Below, one piece after another: positions 47,101-54,270 of a DNA stretch of 64,000 bases. Numbering within the stretch: position 1 is the first letter of the stretch; every line of letters begins with the position of its first letter. The DNA is from Ramlibacter pinisoli (GTDB lineage Bacteria > Pseudomonadota > Gammaproteobacteria > Burkholderiales > Burkholderiaceae_C). Location of the stretch: positions 184,894 to 248,893 of the forward strand of contig NZ_WSEL01000002.1 of the NCBI RefSeq assembly GCF_009758015.1, given 5' to 3'. The notes beneath the pieces are model-generated. The model searched no databases, was not told the DNA's origin, and was given only the letters and a program-made list of their open reading frames with translations. A program made the position numbers and the translations under genes.

Positions 47101-47585
47101 AGATGCTGGCCCGCAACCCGGCGCGGATGGATTACCAGCGCAAGTACGAGGAGATCGTCGCCGACTACAACAACGAGAAGGACCGCACGACCATCGAGGA
47201 AACGTTCCGCCGCCTGGTCGAGCTGGTCGCGAGCTTGGACGAAGAGCGAGAGCGCGCCACGCGCGAAGGGCTGGACGAGGACGAACTGGCCATGTTCGAC
47301 CTGCTGCGCAAGGACGGGCTGGATGCGGCTTCACGCGAGCGGGTGAAGCAGGCCAGTCGCCAATTGCTTGCCGCCGTGAAGGAGCGCCTGGCCGAGTTGG
47401 ACCGCTTTTGGGAGAAGGAGCAGACCAAGGCTGACGTGGAGGTCTTCATCCTTGACGAGGTGTACGCAGGGCTTCCGACCCCGCCGTTCACCACCGAAGA
47501 GAAGGAACTGGTGGCTGCCAACGTGTATGCGCACGTCTGGCAGCAAGCGGCCAGTGGCGGGTTTTCGCGCTACGCGCGAGGCTAG
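44163..47585 (+). CDS. hsdR: Type I restriction endonuclease subunit R
   Basis: A 1140-residue translocase-nuclease. The N-terminal PD-(D/E)xK nuclease shows Asp156 and the ELK pair Glu170/Lys172 in RADIVCF and PLVFIELK. The SF2 motor has Walker A HTQGSGKS (373-380), the DEAH box VVSDEAHRTQAGRL, and GFTGTPLF. The C-terminal helical domain follows. About 65 residues (roughly 294-362) are inserted between NHQVLGVNRAVASV and the Walker A strand, where relatives have a short linker. It lies 39 bp after hsdS and is convergent with the DUF6527 gene. Confidence 0.95.
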   Translation: MAITTINSEDRLVQKTFADHLQNVLGWGSVHAWKQETFGPGGLLGRADTKEAVLTRDLRAALVRLNSELPDGAIDSAVRQLTAYDVSRSAVQHNRDFYRLLRGGVPVEYRDAAGQRKTTRARVIDFDNAPGANRFLAVRELVLTGVRTPNYNRRADIVCFVNGLPLVFIELKAVYKNIRAGFDGNLRDYMDEHVVAHAFHHNAFLVVSNGDNARYGSITSEWEHFYEWKRQDEQDAGSVAAQVLLDGMLAHDRLLDIVENFILFDESKAGATRKVVARNHQVLGVNRAVASVARQEELKRQFPPGERLRHRVVTLPLERKEAERSRRGRPAGNEPAGALVAAERTPPSYIPEGPIEIIERAHPELGRLGVFWHTQGSGKSYSMAFFAEKVRRKLPGNFTFLLMTDRDDLDSQIYGSFVGCGIADARTPRAASGVQLRHLLTENHAYVFSLIHKFNQDVRPGEAYSERDDIIVVSDEAHRTQAGRLARNMRLALPNAAFIGFTGTPLFKQDQITRRIFGDYVSRYDFKRSEEDGATVKLVYENRGEKLGVARADLNERIAQKIEEAELDADQAALLEKLLGQDYEVITADERLDKIAADFVEHCATRWESGKALFVCIDKITCARMLQRIQPRWQAKAAAVRAAAQQAALVGRAAEAAKLAAQAQWLDDTIVEIVISEAQNEVADFAKWGFDIIPHRALLKQGFDVPGGDRVDVEKAFKNPQHPFRVAIVCAMWLTGFDVECLSTLYIDKPMKAHTLMQAIARANRVYPGKDFGLIVDYNGMLKGLRAALAQYALGDDGGGDGGDLIAPVEERVQALLEAIEATEAHLRGLRFDPAALMGATGFTRIAMLKDGVEAVYTSDDSKRRFEILARQVFIRFRSLLTEPSAFRYAERHDNIEAIYKKLTERRDTADVTALLKELHRIVNEAIRTQAPGQDQAEGLTFDLSRIDLEKLRDEFAKKVRRKATALQDIRDIVEDKLAQMLARNPARMDYQRKYEEIVADYNNEKDRTTIEETFRRLVELVASLDEERERATREGLDEDELAMFDLLRKDGLDAASRERVKQASRQLLAAVKERLAELDRFWEKEQTKADVEVFILDEVYAGLPTPPFTTEEKELVAANVYAHVWQQAASGGFSRYARG

Positions 47586-47649
47586 GAGCTTTGAGAGTCA
47601 TCGACGTGTCTGTTCTTGGCAGATGCACGCCCATTTCGGAGCGCGCAAC

Positions 47650-47982
47650 TCACACCCAAACCACTCTTCCTGAGCGGACAAAGTAGTGCGATCGGCAACC
47701 GTCAAGCAACCAGACCGACGGGCGCAGGGTGGGGCGCCTCAGCTTGTCTACCTGGAGGCTCCACCGAGGGGATGCCTCACGCAGAAGCGGTAGCTCAACC
47801 CGCTGTCCGCAGCCGCAGGGGCAAATCATTGCAACGGACCATGGTTCATCGTCCTCGGTAAGTAGCACCAAGTCACGGGCGGGCAGCCTACTCGGCAATC
47901 CATCCCCGGCGATCACCAAAATTCTTCGGTACGGCCACGCCCGTTCCTTGAACTTCAGCCACTGGCGCTGCCACCAGCCCAT
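47650..47982 (-). CDS. DUF6527 metal-binding protein of the ubiquitin-like operon
   Basis: A 110-residue protein with the DUF6527 pattern: the cysteine-rich core CPCGCG at residues 54-59, then RPSVW and GCRSHYFVRSGRVVW with Cys96 and His99. The four thiol/imidazole ligands suggest a zinc site. Proteins of this family are often found beside ThiF/E1, E2-like and multi-ubiquitin genes (family knowledge). Its ATG overlaps the stop of the JAB-E1 gene. It may be a ligase-like or adaptor component, which is untested. Confidence 0.82.
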   Translation of the reverse strand: MGWWQRQWLKFKERAWPYRRILVIAGDGLPSRLPARDLVLLTEDDEPWSVAMICPCGCGQRVELPLLREASPRWSLQVDKLRRPTLRPSVWLLDGCRSHYFVRSGRVVWV

Positions 47983-49367
47983 CACTGGTCCTCCTGGCCG
48001 AGGATCGGCAGGCCTAGCAGCGGTTCCGCAGCGCCCGAGGCAAGCAGGCGCGTGGGCTTTGGGGCGAACTCGCGCTCGTGGGTGAATTCCTCAAACGCCT
48101 CCGCAAGCATGAACTTGGTGCGCGCGTAGCTCGCGTTGGGCTCGTGGCGATACGGGTAGGCGCGCGCAATGAATTCCAGCACGCCGGCGCTGGCGGCCCG
48201 CATGTTGAGGGCGATGACCGCGGGGGCTTGGTCCGGCAGGCCTTCGATGTAACCGGCCTTCACGCGGTCGGCGTGAGCGACAGGATCTTCTTCCGCAAGC
48301 GCTTCGGCCTGCAGCGACTCGGGCGTGTACACGCCGCGGTCACGCAGGCTGCTGCCGCCGGGATACACGTAGTCGATGCGGCCGGTCACTTCGGCGATCG
48401 CCAGTCCATGCGCAGTTTCGCGCGTGGGAATCCCTACGCCGACATCGATCAACGGCAGCAGGAAGGTCGCACCCGCACGGTCGGCGATCATTCGGGCACG
48501 GTGGGTGTCGACACAGCTAAAGACGACGTCACCCTGGGCTAGCGCCATCACCGCGTCGCGGCTCATCATGTTGACGGCCAATCCCTCAAAGTATGGCGTG
48601 GACCGGTAGCGGTTTGCGCGTTCGGCGAACACCTCTACCTTCGTGCTGCCATTCTCAGCGTCGGCAAACGTGGTGTTGAGGATGCGGTTGAGGTTTTTGT
48701 GTTCGACGTGGTCAAAGTCGATGCCAATGACGCGGCCGAAACCTAAGCGGCAGAGCTGTTCGGCAGTCGGCGAGCCGGTGCCGGAGATGCCGATGACTAC
48801 CGCAGTCAGCCGCGATAGCTCGCAAGTCATGTCGGGCGTGAAGGCCATTGGGCGGCAGATGCCGGTGGCCAGGTCGTCACGCCACCAGAAATGGAGGTCA
48901 TCCCCCGCAACCGAGACCAGGTCGATTGAGGTGTGTCCGCCGTCCCGGTCGTAGATGCGGCCGAAGATGAGTCCTGTCGGGAGCATCACGGCAGAACCAT
49001 GCCGCGCATCGATGGCGGCGAAAATGCAAGGCATGACCTCGCGGTCGCTTTCGTCGTCGGTCGTTGAGAAGGCGGGGAAGCCGTTGGGGTGGGAATGCAG
49101 CAACACGATGCCGAGGTTCTCAGCCTCTGCGGCGTCGATTGCCTGCTCGATATAGGACCCCGGCCAAGTCAGAGAGCAGTCCGTGCGCCGGGTGCACGAG
49201 TCGTGCGGCACCGGGATCACGTCACGCACCAGGAGGCGAATACGTGGGCCAGGCACCTGGGTGCACACCAGCACGGCCGCCGCTTCCTTCCCGTCGCCAG
49301 GAAAGAGGTGGGCACGCAGCTGCGCGTGCGCAGCTGCGGTCAGGCTGAGGGTAGTGCGCGGCATCAT
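47982..49367 (-). CDS. JAB deubiquitinase-like domain fused to ThiF/E1-like adenylating enzyme
   Basis: A 461-residue two-domain protein. The N-terminal JAB/MPN metalloprotease (about 1-170) has a full JAMM motif: Glu28, then HSHPNGFPAFSTTD with His91, His93, Ser101 and Asp104. The E1/ThiF domain (about 185-405) has the nucleotide loop GISGTGS (193-199), the acidic IDFDHVE, NLNR (225-228), Lys243 and SCVD around Cys285. The region where many ThiF relatives have a cysteine pair reads PGGSSLRDRG (336-345). The start was chosen at the ATG overlapping the Ubl-E2 stop. The E1 would adenylate the Ubl C-terminus and the JAB would cleave it off precursors or targets. Confidence 0.9.
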   Translation of the reverse strand: MMPRTTLSLTAAAHAQLRAHLFPGDGKEAAAVLVCTQVPGPRIRLLVRDVIPVPHDSCTRRTDCSLTWPGSYIEQAIDAAEAENLGIVLLHSHPNGFPAFSTTDDESDREVMPCIFAAIDARHGSAVMLPTGLIFGRIYDRDGGHTSIDLVSVAGDDLHFWWRDDLATGICRPMAFTPDMTCELSRLTAVVIGISGTGSPTAEQLCRLGFGRVIGIDFDHVEHKNLNRILNTTFADAENGSTKVEVFAERANRYRSTPYFEGLAVNMMSRDAVMALAQGDVVFSCVDTHRARMIADRAGATFLLPLIDVGVGIPTRETAHGLAIAEVTGRIDYVYPGGSSLRDRGVYTPESLQAEALAEEDPVAHADRVKAGYIEGLPDQAPAVIALNMRAASAGVLEFIARAYPYRHEPNASYARTKFMLAEAFEEFTHEREFAPKPTRLLASGAAEPLLGLPILGQEDQ

Positions 49368-50086
49368 TCGCCCAGCTCCTTGGCCAAGCAGGTCTCGACC
49401 AGCGCCATGTGCGTGCGAATGTTGTCGCTGTACTCGTCCCACTTGCTGGCTTCGTTGCGGTGGCGGGACCAGCCTTGGAAGACGTGCCCGTCCACCGTCG
49501 CCGTGACCTGCGTGCTGGGGATCTCGCGGCCGCTGGCCAGACGGACATGGGGCCAGAAGTAGAACATGTCGATCTGGGCCGCCGGGTAGTCCTTGTGGAT
49601 GTTGAGCGCCAGCTGCACCGTCTGCGGGGAGTAGCCGGCCGGGAGTTGGTAGTCATGAATGACCAGCCATTGGGCCTCGCCCTCGACCGCTGCTTCCCAG
49701 CGCAGGCCCATGCCATCTAGGAACTGCTCGTCCGCTTTCAGCACCTTGAACTGGCGACGCTGGGCTTGCTGTTGGCCGTCGCCGTTGTCCACATTGCGCT
49801 GCATGAGGCGGATCTTCTCGATGCCTGGCATGCGCAGATCGACGACGTAGTCCAGCGGCACTTCCTGCTTCGGCTGGTCCTTGACGATGAGGTAGATGTG
49901 CCACGCCTTCTTCGGATCGAACCCCGCACGGGTCATCGCGTCGGACACCCTGACCTCGGGAACGTCGTATTCCAGCGTTTCACCCTGAACCTTGAGTTTC
50001 CACGTGCTCTTCTTGTCGTGCGCCTGCCCGTGGCCGTCGGCGGTGCCGCTCGGTGCTGCGGCGGAGGATTGGTTGCCAGTTTCCAT
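49364..50086 (-). CDS. Ubiquitin-like domain fused to an E2-like domain
   Basis: A 240-residue fusion. Residues 28-98 match a multi-ubiquitin-type beta-grasp domain (WKLKVQGETLEYDVPE, VDLRMPGIEKIRLMQRN). A short linker NVDNGDGQQQAQ (98-109) leads into a Prok-E2_E-like domain (111-240) with WLVIHDYQLPAGYSP, DYPAAQIDMFYFWPHVRL and FQGWSRHR. The protein has a single cysteine, Cys233, eight residues from the end, and none in the E2 core. The mature Ubl would need cleavage in the linker before it could be conjugated. The N-terminal 27 residues look disordered. It is first in a three-gene overlapping cassette. Confidence 0.88.
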   Translation of the reverse strand: METGNQSSAAAPSGTADGHGQAHDKKSTWKLKVQGETLEYDVPEVRVSDAMTRAGFDPKKAWHIYLIVKDQPKQEVPLDYVVDLRMPGIEKIRLMQRNVDNGDGQQQAQRRQFKVLKADEQFLDGMGLRWEAAVEGEAQWLVIHDYQLPAGYSPQTVQLALNIHKDYPAAQIDMFYFWPHVRLASGREIPSTQVTATVDGHVFQGWSRHRNEASKWDEYSDNIRTHMALVETCLAKELGE

Positions 50087-50109
50087 GGCCGTACTCTTTC
50101 TGCTTCAAT

Positions 50110-50195
50110 GAAGCTGTTTAACGCTGCCCGCAGCTCCGTGCTTTGGACTGGCCACATCCTACACTAAATTTTCTGATTCAGGGAAGCTGTTTAAC
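50110..50195. repeat. Two 13-bp direct repeats before the Ubl-E2 gene
   Basis: GAAGCTGTTTAAC occurs at 50110-50122 and again at 50183-50195, 73 bp apart, in the only real gap (114 bp) of the five-gene operon. The second copy sits inside a dyad CTGATTC (50173-50179)/GAATCAG (50198-50204). The placement suggests a regulator site for the ubiquitin-like genes. Confidence 0.55.
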
Positions 50196-50200
50196 CAGAA

Positions 50201-50752
50201 TCAGTGGATCGGTTGGTACTTGAACTCAATCCCGCCGGAGTCGGCACCTTCTTCAACCCTGAGGAGGTAGCCTTGCGCCACCAGCGTCTTGAGCCGGGTG
50301 CTGGCATTTGGAACCGAGATGCCCAAGTCAGCAGCGGCTTGAGAGGCAAGGGCCTGCCCTTTCCTCAGCACGTACTCGACGAGGGTGCGCGTACCAGGCG
50401 TGAGTTCCGGACCTATGACCTCAAACTCCGCGCCCGTCCATATGACGAGCGGCTGATCTTTCGCCTTGGCAGCGTAGCTCCAGTTATCAATCAGGTCTCT
50501 ATTGCTCAAGTCGGTGAGATAGAAGCCGCGCTCGCCTCGCAACTGCTTGGCAAGCGACACAACGCTATCGCGAGCAAAGGAAGCGTCTGTTGCAGTGATG
50601 CCATCGAACGAAACGCCGATAACGCGGGCGCCGTGCTTCCCCTCTACGAAATCCGCCAGCATTCTGAAGGCCTCCTTGCCTTCAGTGTTCCCGAACGGTC
50701 TATCGGTACTCGTGAAATCCCGAAGCTTCACGACGACGGAGTTCTGGTTCAT
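50201..50752 (-). CDS. STAS-like (DUF4325) protein with C-terminal winged helix
   Basis: A 183-residue two-domain protein. Residues 5-110 fit the STAS-like DUF4325 fold, with VIGVSFDGITATDASFARD, where the SFARD segment corresponds to the phosphorylatable loop of anti-anti-sigma factors. Residues 115-180 look like a winged helix (RTLVEYVLRKGQALASQAAA, PNASTRLKTLVAQGYLLR). It follows the GHKL ATPase gene by 9 bp. In this family such proteins are paired with GHKL kinases. Here it likely couples phosphorylation to DNA binding. Confidence 0.8.
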   Translation of the reverse strand: MNQNSVVVKLRDFTSTDRPFGNTEGKEAFRMLADFVEGKHGARVIGVSFDGITATDASFARDSVVSLAKQLRGERGFYLTDLSNRDLIDNWSYAAKAKDQPLVIWTGAEFEVIGPELTPGTRTLVEYVLRKGQALASQAAADLGISVPNASTRLKTLVAQGYLLRVEEGADSGGIEFKYQPIH

Positions 50753-50761
50753 ACGCTTAAT

Positions 50762-51892
50762 TTAACGAGAGATTCTGGATCCGTCAAGCTTGAAATCGAA
50801 ACTGATATGCGTGCCGTGGATGCGAACCAGGTTCGTATAGGGGGTGTACCGCGTACCCTCGGGACGGTGATCGATTCGAAGTTCGAAATCCTGTTGTCGC
50901 ACCGAAATTCGAGCGCTGTACTTACGAGCTTGGTCCCCCGAACTCTTGAGACCCGCCCCCCTACCTTGTTCCGCTACTTGGCTAATCTGACCCGTCGAGA
51001 ACACCTTTTTAAGCAGCGCGATACCCGAGTGCTCATTTGATTTTTCAATCTTTTCGGCGATTTCCGGATAGCGTTTGTGAAGAATTGGTTGCAACGTCCC
51101 GACGATGCCGAGGCCATTGTCAGATATGACCACCTGAATACGAGTCCTGTTTTTATAGGCTTGCAAGCCCGCAAAACCAGCAAGACTAGAACAAGAATGA
51201 TCCAACACGTTTTTAAATGGCTCCCCGATAACAGTCAAGGCCAGCGTCGAGTAGCTCTCGTCGACACAGCTCACGAAGCTGCGTTCTAGGAGCCGAGGGA
51301 TCTCGTTGTCTGGCTGAGCCGGATCAATGGCTCGGAGCTCGATGACACCGTCGTTGTTGCCCATGTAAAGTGCTCCGAGTCGAGCCCTCGGCCGACGAGG
51401 TAGGACGGCGATGTCGGATGCCAGAACCTCGAAAAAATCCATTCGATCGAGGTAGCGGGCTGTGCTTGGGCAATCTGTGAAATCCAGCGAAACCTTCTTG
51501 CCCGCCGCGTGGAGCTGATTGCATAGGGCCAGCAGTCTGGCTAACGCGTCTAGCAGCATTCGACATTCCTTGCCGAACACAAAAATCACACTTTCGCAGT
51601 CGACATGCCATGGAGTGCAATGCCTGGAAAGTAGGTTTTCGAGATCTTTGGTGGTCAGCCATGAGTCTCCAGGTAACTCAATGTGGAGTTCCTGTGGGCA
51701 AATCACAGACCATTTGAAATCATCATCGCGCAAGAATTTATCGCTGTTCTCGTAGAGAACTTGATTGACCGCGCTCTTCTCCCGTCCTAAGAACGCGGCC
51801 AACTCCTTGGCTTTGGTGCCAGGATTCTTGCCAAGAAATGTGAGGAGCTGCGGCAGCATTTTCTCGATGTTAGCGCTACTTCGGACCTTCAT
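50762..51892 (-). CDS. GHKL ATPase/kinase with N-terminal HTH
   Basis: A 376-residue protein. Residues 10-60 look like a winged helix (TKAKELAAFLGREKSAVNQV). Residues 105-165 carry a STAS-like segment (KKVSLDFTDCPSTARYLDR). The C-terminal GHKL ATPase has the N-box GEPFKNVLDHS (223-233), SDNGLGI (257-263) and GRGAGL (310-315). There is no phospho-acceptor H-box, so it is more like SpoIIAB/RsbW kinases than like sensor kinases. It heads a leftward operon with the STAS-like and ubiquitin-like genes. It should bind or phosphorylate the STAS-like partner. Confidence 0.8.
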   Translation of the reverse strand: MKVRSSANIEKMLPQLLTFLGKNPGTKAKELAAFLGREKSAVNQVLYENSDKFLRDDDFKWSVICPQELHIELPGDSWLTTKDLENLLSRHCTPWHVDCESVIFVFGKECRMLLDALARLLALCNQLHAAGKKVSLDFTDCPSTARYLDRMDFFEVLASDIAVLPRRPRARLGALYMGNNDGVIELRAIDPAQPDNEIPRLLERSFVSCVDESYSTLALTVIGEPFKNVLDHSCSSLAGFAGLQAYKNRTRIQVVISDNGLGIVGTLQPILHKRYPEIAEKIEKSNEHSGIALLKKVFSTGQISQVAEQGRGAGLKSSGDQARKYSARISVRQQDFELRIDHRPEGTRYTPYTNLVRIHGTHISFDFKLDGSRISR

Positions 51893-52299
51893 TTAGCGCA
51901 CGACTGCTCCTCGAGTCGGCAAGTTCATCAGCGCCGATCTGACAACTTGTCTTCTGCTCGGCCAAGACGACTCACGTACTAGCTGCTAGTTTCCTGCTCA
52001 GCCCGCGCCCAGCAGCAGTCCGCAGCTAGCCAGCCCAAGGTCCCCAGACCTTCTCGCAGCAGCTGGGAGAAGGCTAAAGCTCGTGTCAGAGGTACGAACT
52101 CGGCTTGGCGTTGTAGGTGATTGAACGATGGCCCCCGCGATCAGCGAAGCCGTTGCGAACCACAAAGTAAGGCCCGAGGCGCAGGAGCGAACCTTGGAGG
52201 CCTTTCCGAGCCCCCTCGCAGCTGCATCTCGCATCGGGCAGTCGACTGCTAGCTTTGATGTCATATTCTAGGTCCTGGGCACCTAACCGACTCTGCGGC
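51893..52299. other. Divergent regulatory gap between GHKL and PIN genes
   Basis: No gene is supported in these 407 bases. The notable element is a perfect 13-bp palindrome ACTAGC-T-GCTAGT at 51978-51990, 86 bases upstream of the GHKL start. It is a candidate operator for the GHKL/STAS/Ubl operon. Confidence 0.45.
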
Positions 52300-53421
52300 A
52301 TGCACGTATTCGTCGATACCAATATCTTCCATAACCACTGGTACTTGGATGCCGCACCGTGGCGGTACTTGTTTCACTACCTGAACAACGAGGGTCACGC
52401 GCTGTTGATCTCGCGCGTGGTGATCGAGGAGGTACAAAATCTGCGTGAACGCAGATTGCCGTCGGCGTACAAAGCACTCGAACAGGCCGCAGCAGAGTGG
52501 ACGCGTTTGACGCGACAACAAATTGAGTTGCCTGCATCGCAAGAACATGGAAACTACGATTTAGCATCCCTTCTCTCAGGTCGCGTTGATCGGCTGAAAA
52601 TTCTTGAATACGAGGGCCTGTCGCACCGAACTATCGTTTCCAGAGCGATGGCTCAGAAACGCCCATTTCGGGAAAAGGAGAAGGGCTACCGAGATACGCT
52701 CATTTGGATGTCGTTGGTGGAGTATCTAAAGCTCAATAAGGTTGACCGGAAGATCGCGTTCATCACGGAAAACGTGAGCGACTTCTTTGGCGCAGATGGA
52801 AAGCGCCTTCACGAAGACCTTGTCGAGGACCTAACGGCCCACGAGCTTGAAGATCTGGTGGAGCCCTATCCGAGGATGAGCACGTTCGTGAAGGCGAATA
52901 TCAATCGCAACGAACATGTTCTCGATTACGGGCGAACGATGTCAGAATTCCACCGGTACGTTGAGGCGGCCGTCAAAGACCTAATTGAGGGCGGCGACGC
53001 CCGCTTTGTTCGCGCTCTGGAGCGGCATCTGTTCCCCGGAAGTAATGTTCTGGCGCATGTCTCGCCAATCTCGGTTCGCATAAGGGAGGGGGTTGAAGAC
53101 TTCGATCTCGATTCCACGAGTGACCTGGAAAACGGCGAGGTTTTCGTGGCGTGTACGTTCGATTTGCGGCGTGTGGATCTAGAGATGGATATCCCGGTTT
53201 CAGATTACTATGCGAATAGTTCCGCCATCCAAGAGAAGGGTGAGCTATACGGCGTGAACGTGGATCACGTGGTTGCCACTTTGCAAGCGTTGGTGAGACC
53301 TGTTTTTTCAGTGACTTTCACCTACAATCAAAAACTGGAAGAGTGCGCGGGGTTCACTGTCGATCGCCTCGGATTCAGAGCCAGAGGCCTTTCTCTCGCA
53401 TCCTCACTGAATGAGGAATAG
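52300..53421 (+). CDS. PIN-domain protein (DUF4935-like), 373 residues
   Basis: The N-terminal 165 residues form a PIN nuclease domain: Asp6 in HVFVDTNIF, the glutamates 43/44 in VVIEEVQNL, Asp132 in YRDTLIW and Asp161 in ITENVSDF give the expected acidic quartet. The C-terminal 200 residues are not recognised and may be a sensor or binding domain. This is longer than a VapC toxin and there is no antitoxin gene directly upstream, so it resembles stand-alone PIN proteins in defence islands. It is divergent from the GHKL operon. Confidence 0.83.
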   Translation: MHVFVDTNIFHNHWYLDAAPWRYLFHYLNNEGHALLISRVVIEEVQNLRERRLPSAYKALEQAAAEWTRLTRQQIELPASQEHGNYDLASLLSGRVDRLKILEYEGLSHRTIVSRAMAQKRPFREKEKGYRDTLIWMSLVEYLKLNKVDRKIAFITENVSDFFGADGKRLHEDLVEDLTAHELEDLVEPYPRMSTFVKANINRNEHVLDYGRTMSEFHRYVEAAVKDLIEGGDARFVRALERHLFPGSNVLAHVSPISVRIREGVEDFDLDSTSDLENGEVFVACTFDLRRVDLEMDIPVSDYYANSSAIQEKGELYGVNVDHVVATLQALVRPVFSVTFTYNQKLEECAGFTVDRLGFRARGLSLASSLNEE

Positions 53422-53452
53422 AGCGAGATTTGTCTGTAACCGTTGAAGCCCT

Positions 53453-54082
53453 GTGACCTGTTATCCCCTTGATGTGGATCCCCGCACGCTCGAGCCTTCC
53501 GCTCGCCACACGTACGTGGAGTCCTGCCTAGAACGAGCGCGTCTCATGACGGATGGAATTCCGCTTGGGCTGGCGATCTACAGCGCATTCGCGGAGTTAC
53601 TGAAGTTCGTCGTCAAGGAGGACTTCGTGGGGGCGTGTCACGACACTTCTGCCGTCTTGCACATGCTTCTTGCGGAGAACAATGTCCCCTCTGAGCTTTG
53701 TATCGGTGAAGTCGGGGTGGGAAGCCGCTATTTTGACCACTCATGGGTGGAGGTCCTGGGTTCAGTGTTTGATGTGGCAGTCTGCATGCCCGATTACGCG
53801 GGCGAGCCGGTTGGTGGCCCTGTCTTTGACGGCATAGACCTTGCCCAAGGCCGGCCCAGCGAGCTTGTCTATGGTGCGGAGAGCGGCGAAGGCCTAGGCC
53901 TTGCAGCGCAGCCTGCTCTTAGCCTTGACCTGGAGGGGTTCGCGGCGATCCAGCCACAACTGAATATCTGGGTGTTGGCTGTCGCGATCGCGGGCCGAGC
54001 GGGCATGGCGAACCCCACCTTCACACATTTCCAACTTCGATACGGCGCTGTGAGGCGCCGATTTCGCAAGAACCCGACCTAA
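53453..54082 (+). CDS. Transglutaminase-like protein
   Basis: A 209-residue protein with a GTG start, 31 bp after the PIN gene. A papain/transglutaminase triad is visible: Cys62 in VGACHDTSAVLHMLL, His96 in YFDHSWVEV and Asp107 in FDVAV. Such domains act as proteases or amide-forming enzymes, or as peptide-processing enzymes. No lasso-peptide or other precursor gene is nearby. It probably shares a transcript with the PIN gene. Confidence 0.68.
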   Translation: MTCYPLDVDPRTLEPSARHTYVESCLERARLMTDGIPLGLAIYSAFAELLKFVVKEDFVGACHDTSAVLHMLLAENNVPSELCIGEVGVGSRYFDHSWVEVLGSVFDVAVCMPDYAGEPVGGPVFDGIDLAQGRPSELVYGAESGEGLGLAAQPALSLDLEGFAAIQPQLNIWVLAVAIAGRAGMANPTFTHFQLRYGAVRRRFRKNPT

Positions 54083-54270
54083 CCGCCACTACTGCAAAGT
54101 CGGGGTCTGCACCCACGCACCTGAGGGTGGCGAGCACGCCACGTGCTGATGGAGCTTCGCACTTCTACCGCCGGCTGCCGGTTACCGGCCGGCGGATACA
54201 CTGAGGCAGTCCATGAAGCGGCTTGGCGAATTGATGCATCTACGGCTGCGAGGATCTGCGGGAAACACGC

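Noticed and set aside
47982..50086. CBASS-type defence system
   Set aside because: E1, E2 and JAB parts also occur in CBASS type II, but no CD-NTase (cyclase) gene or nucleotide-sensing effector is present, and the E2-like protein carries its own Ubl.
51998..52264. An 88-codon minus-strand frame in the GHKL/PIN gap
   Set aside because: Its composition is not protein-like, it has no ribosome binding site, and it lies in what looks like a regulatory gap.
52300..53421. VapC toxin of a toxin-antitoxin pair
   Set aside because: The protein is about three times VapC length and no small antitoxin gene precedes it.
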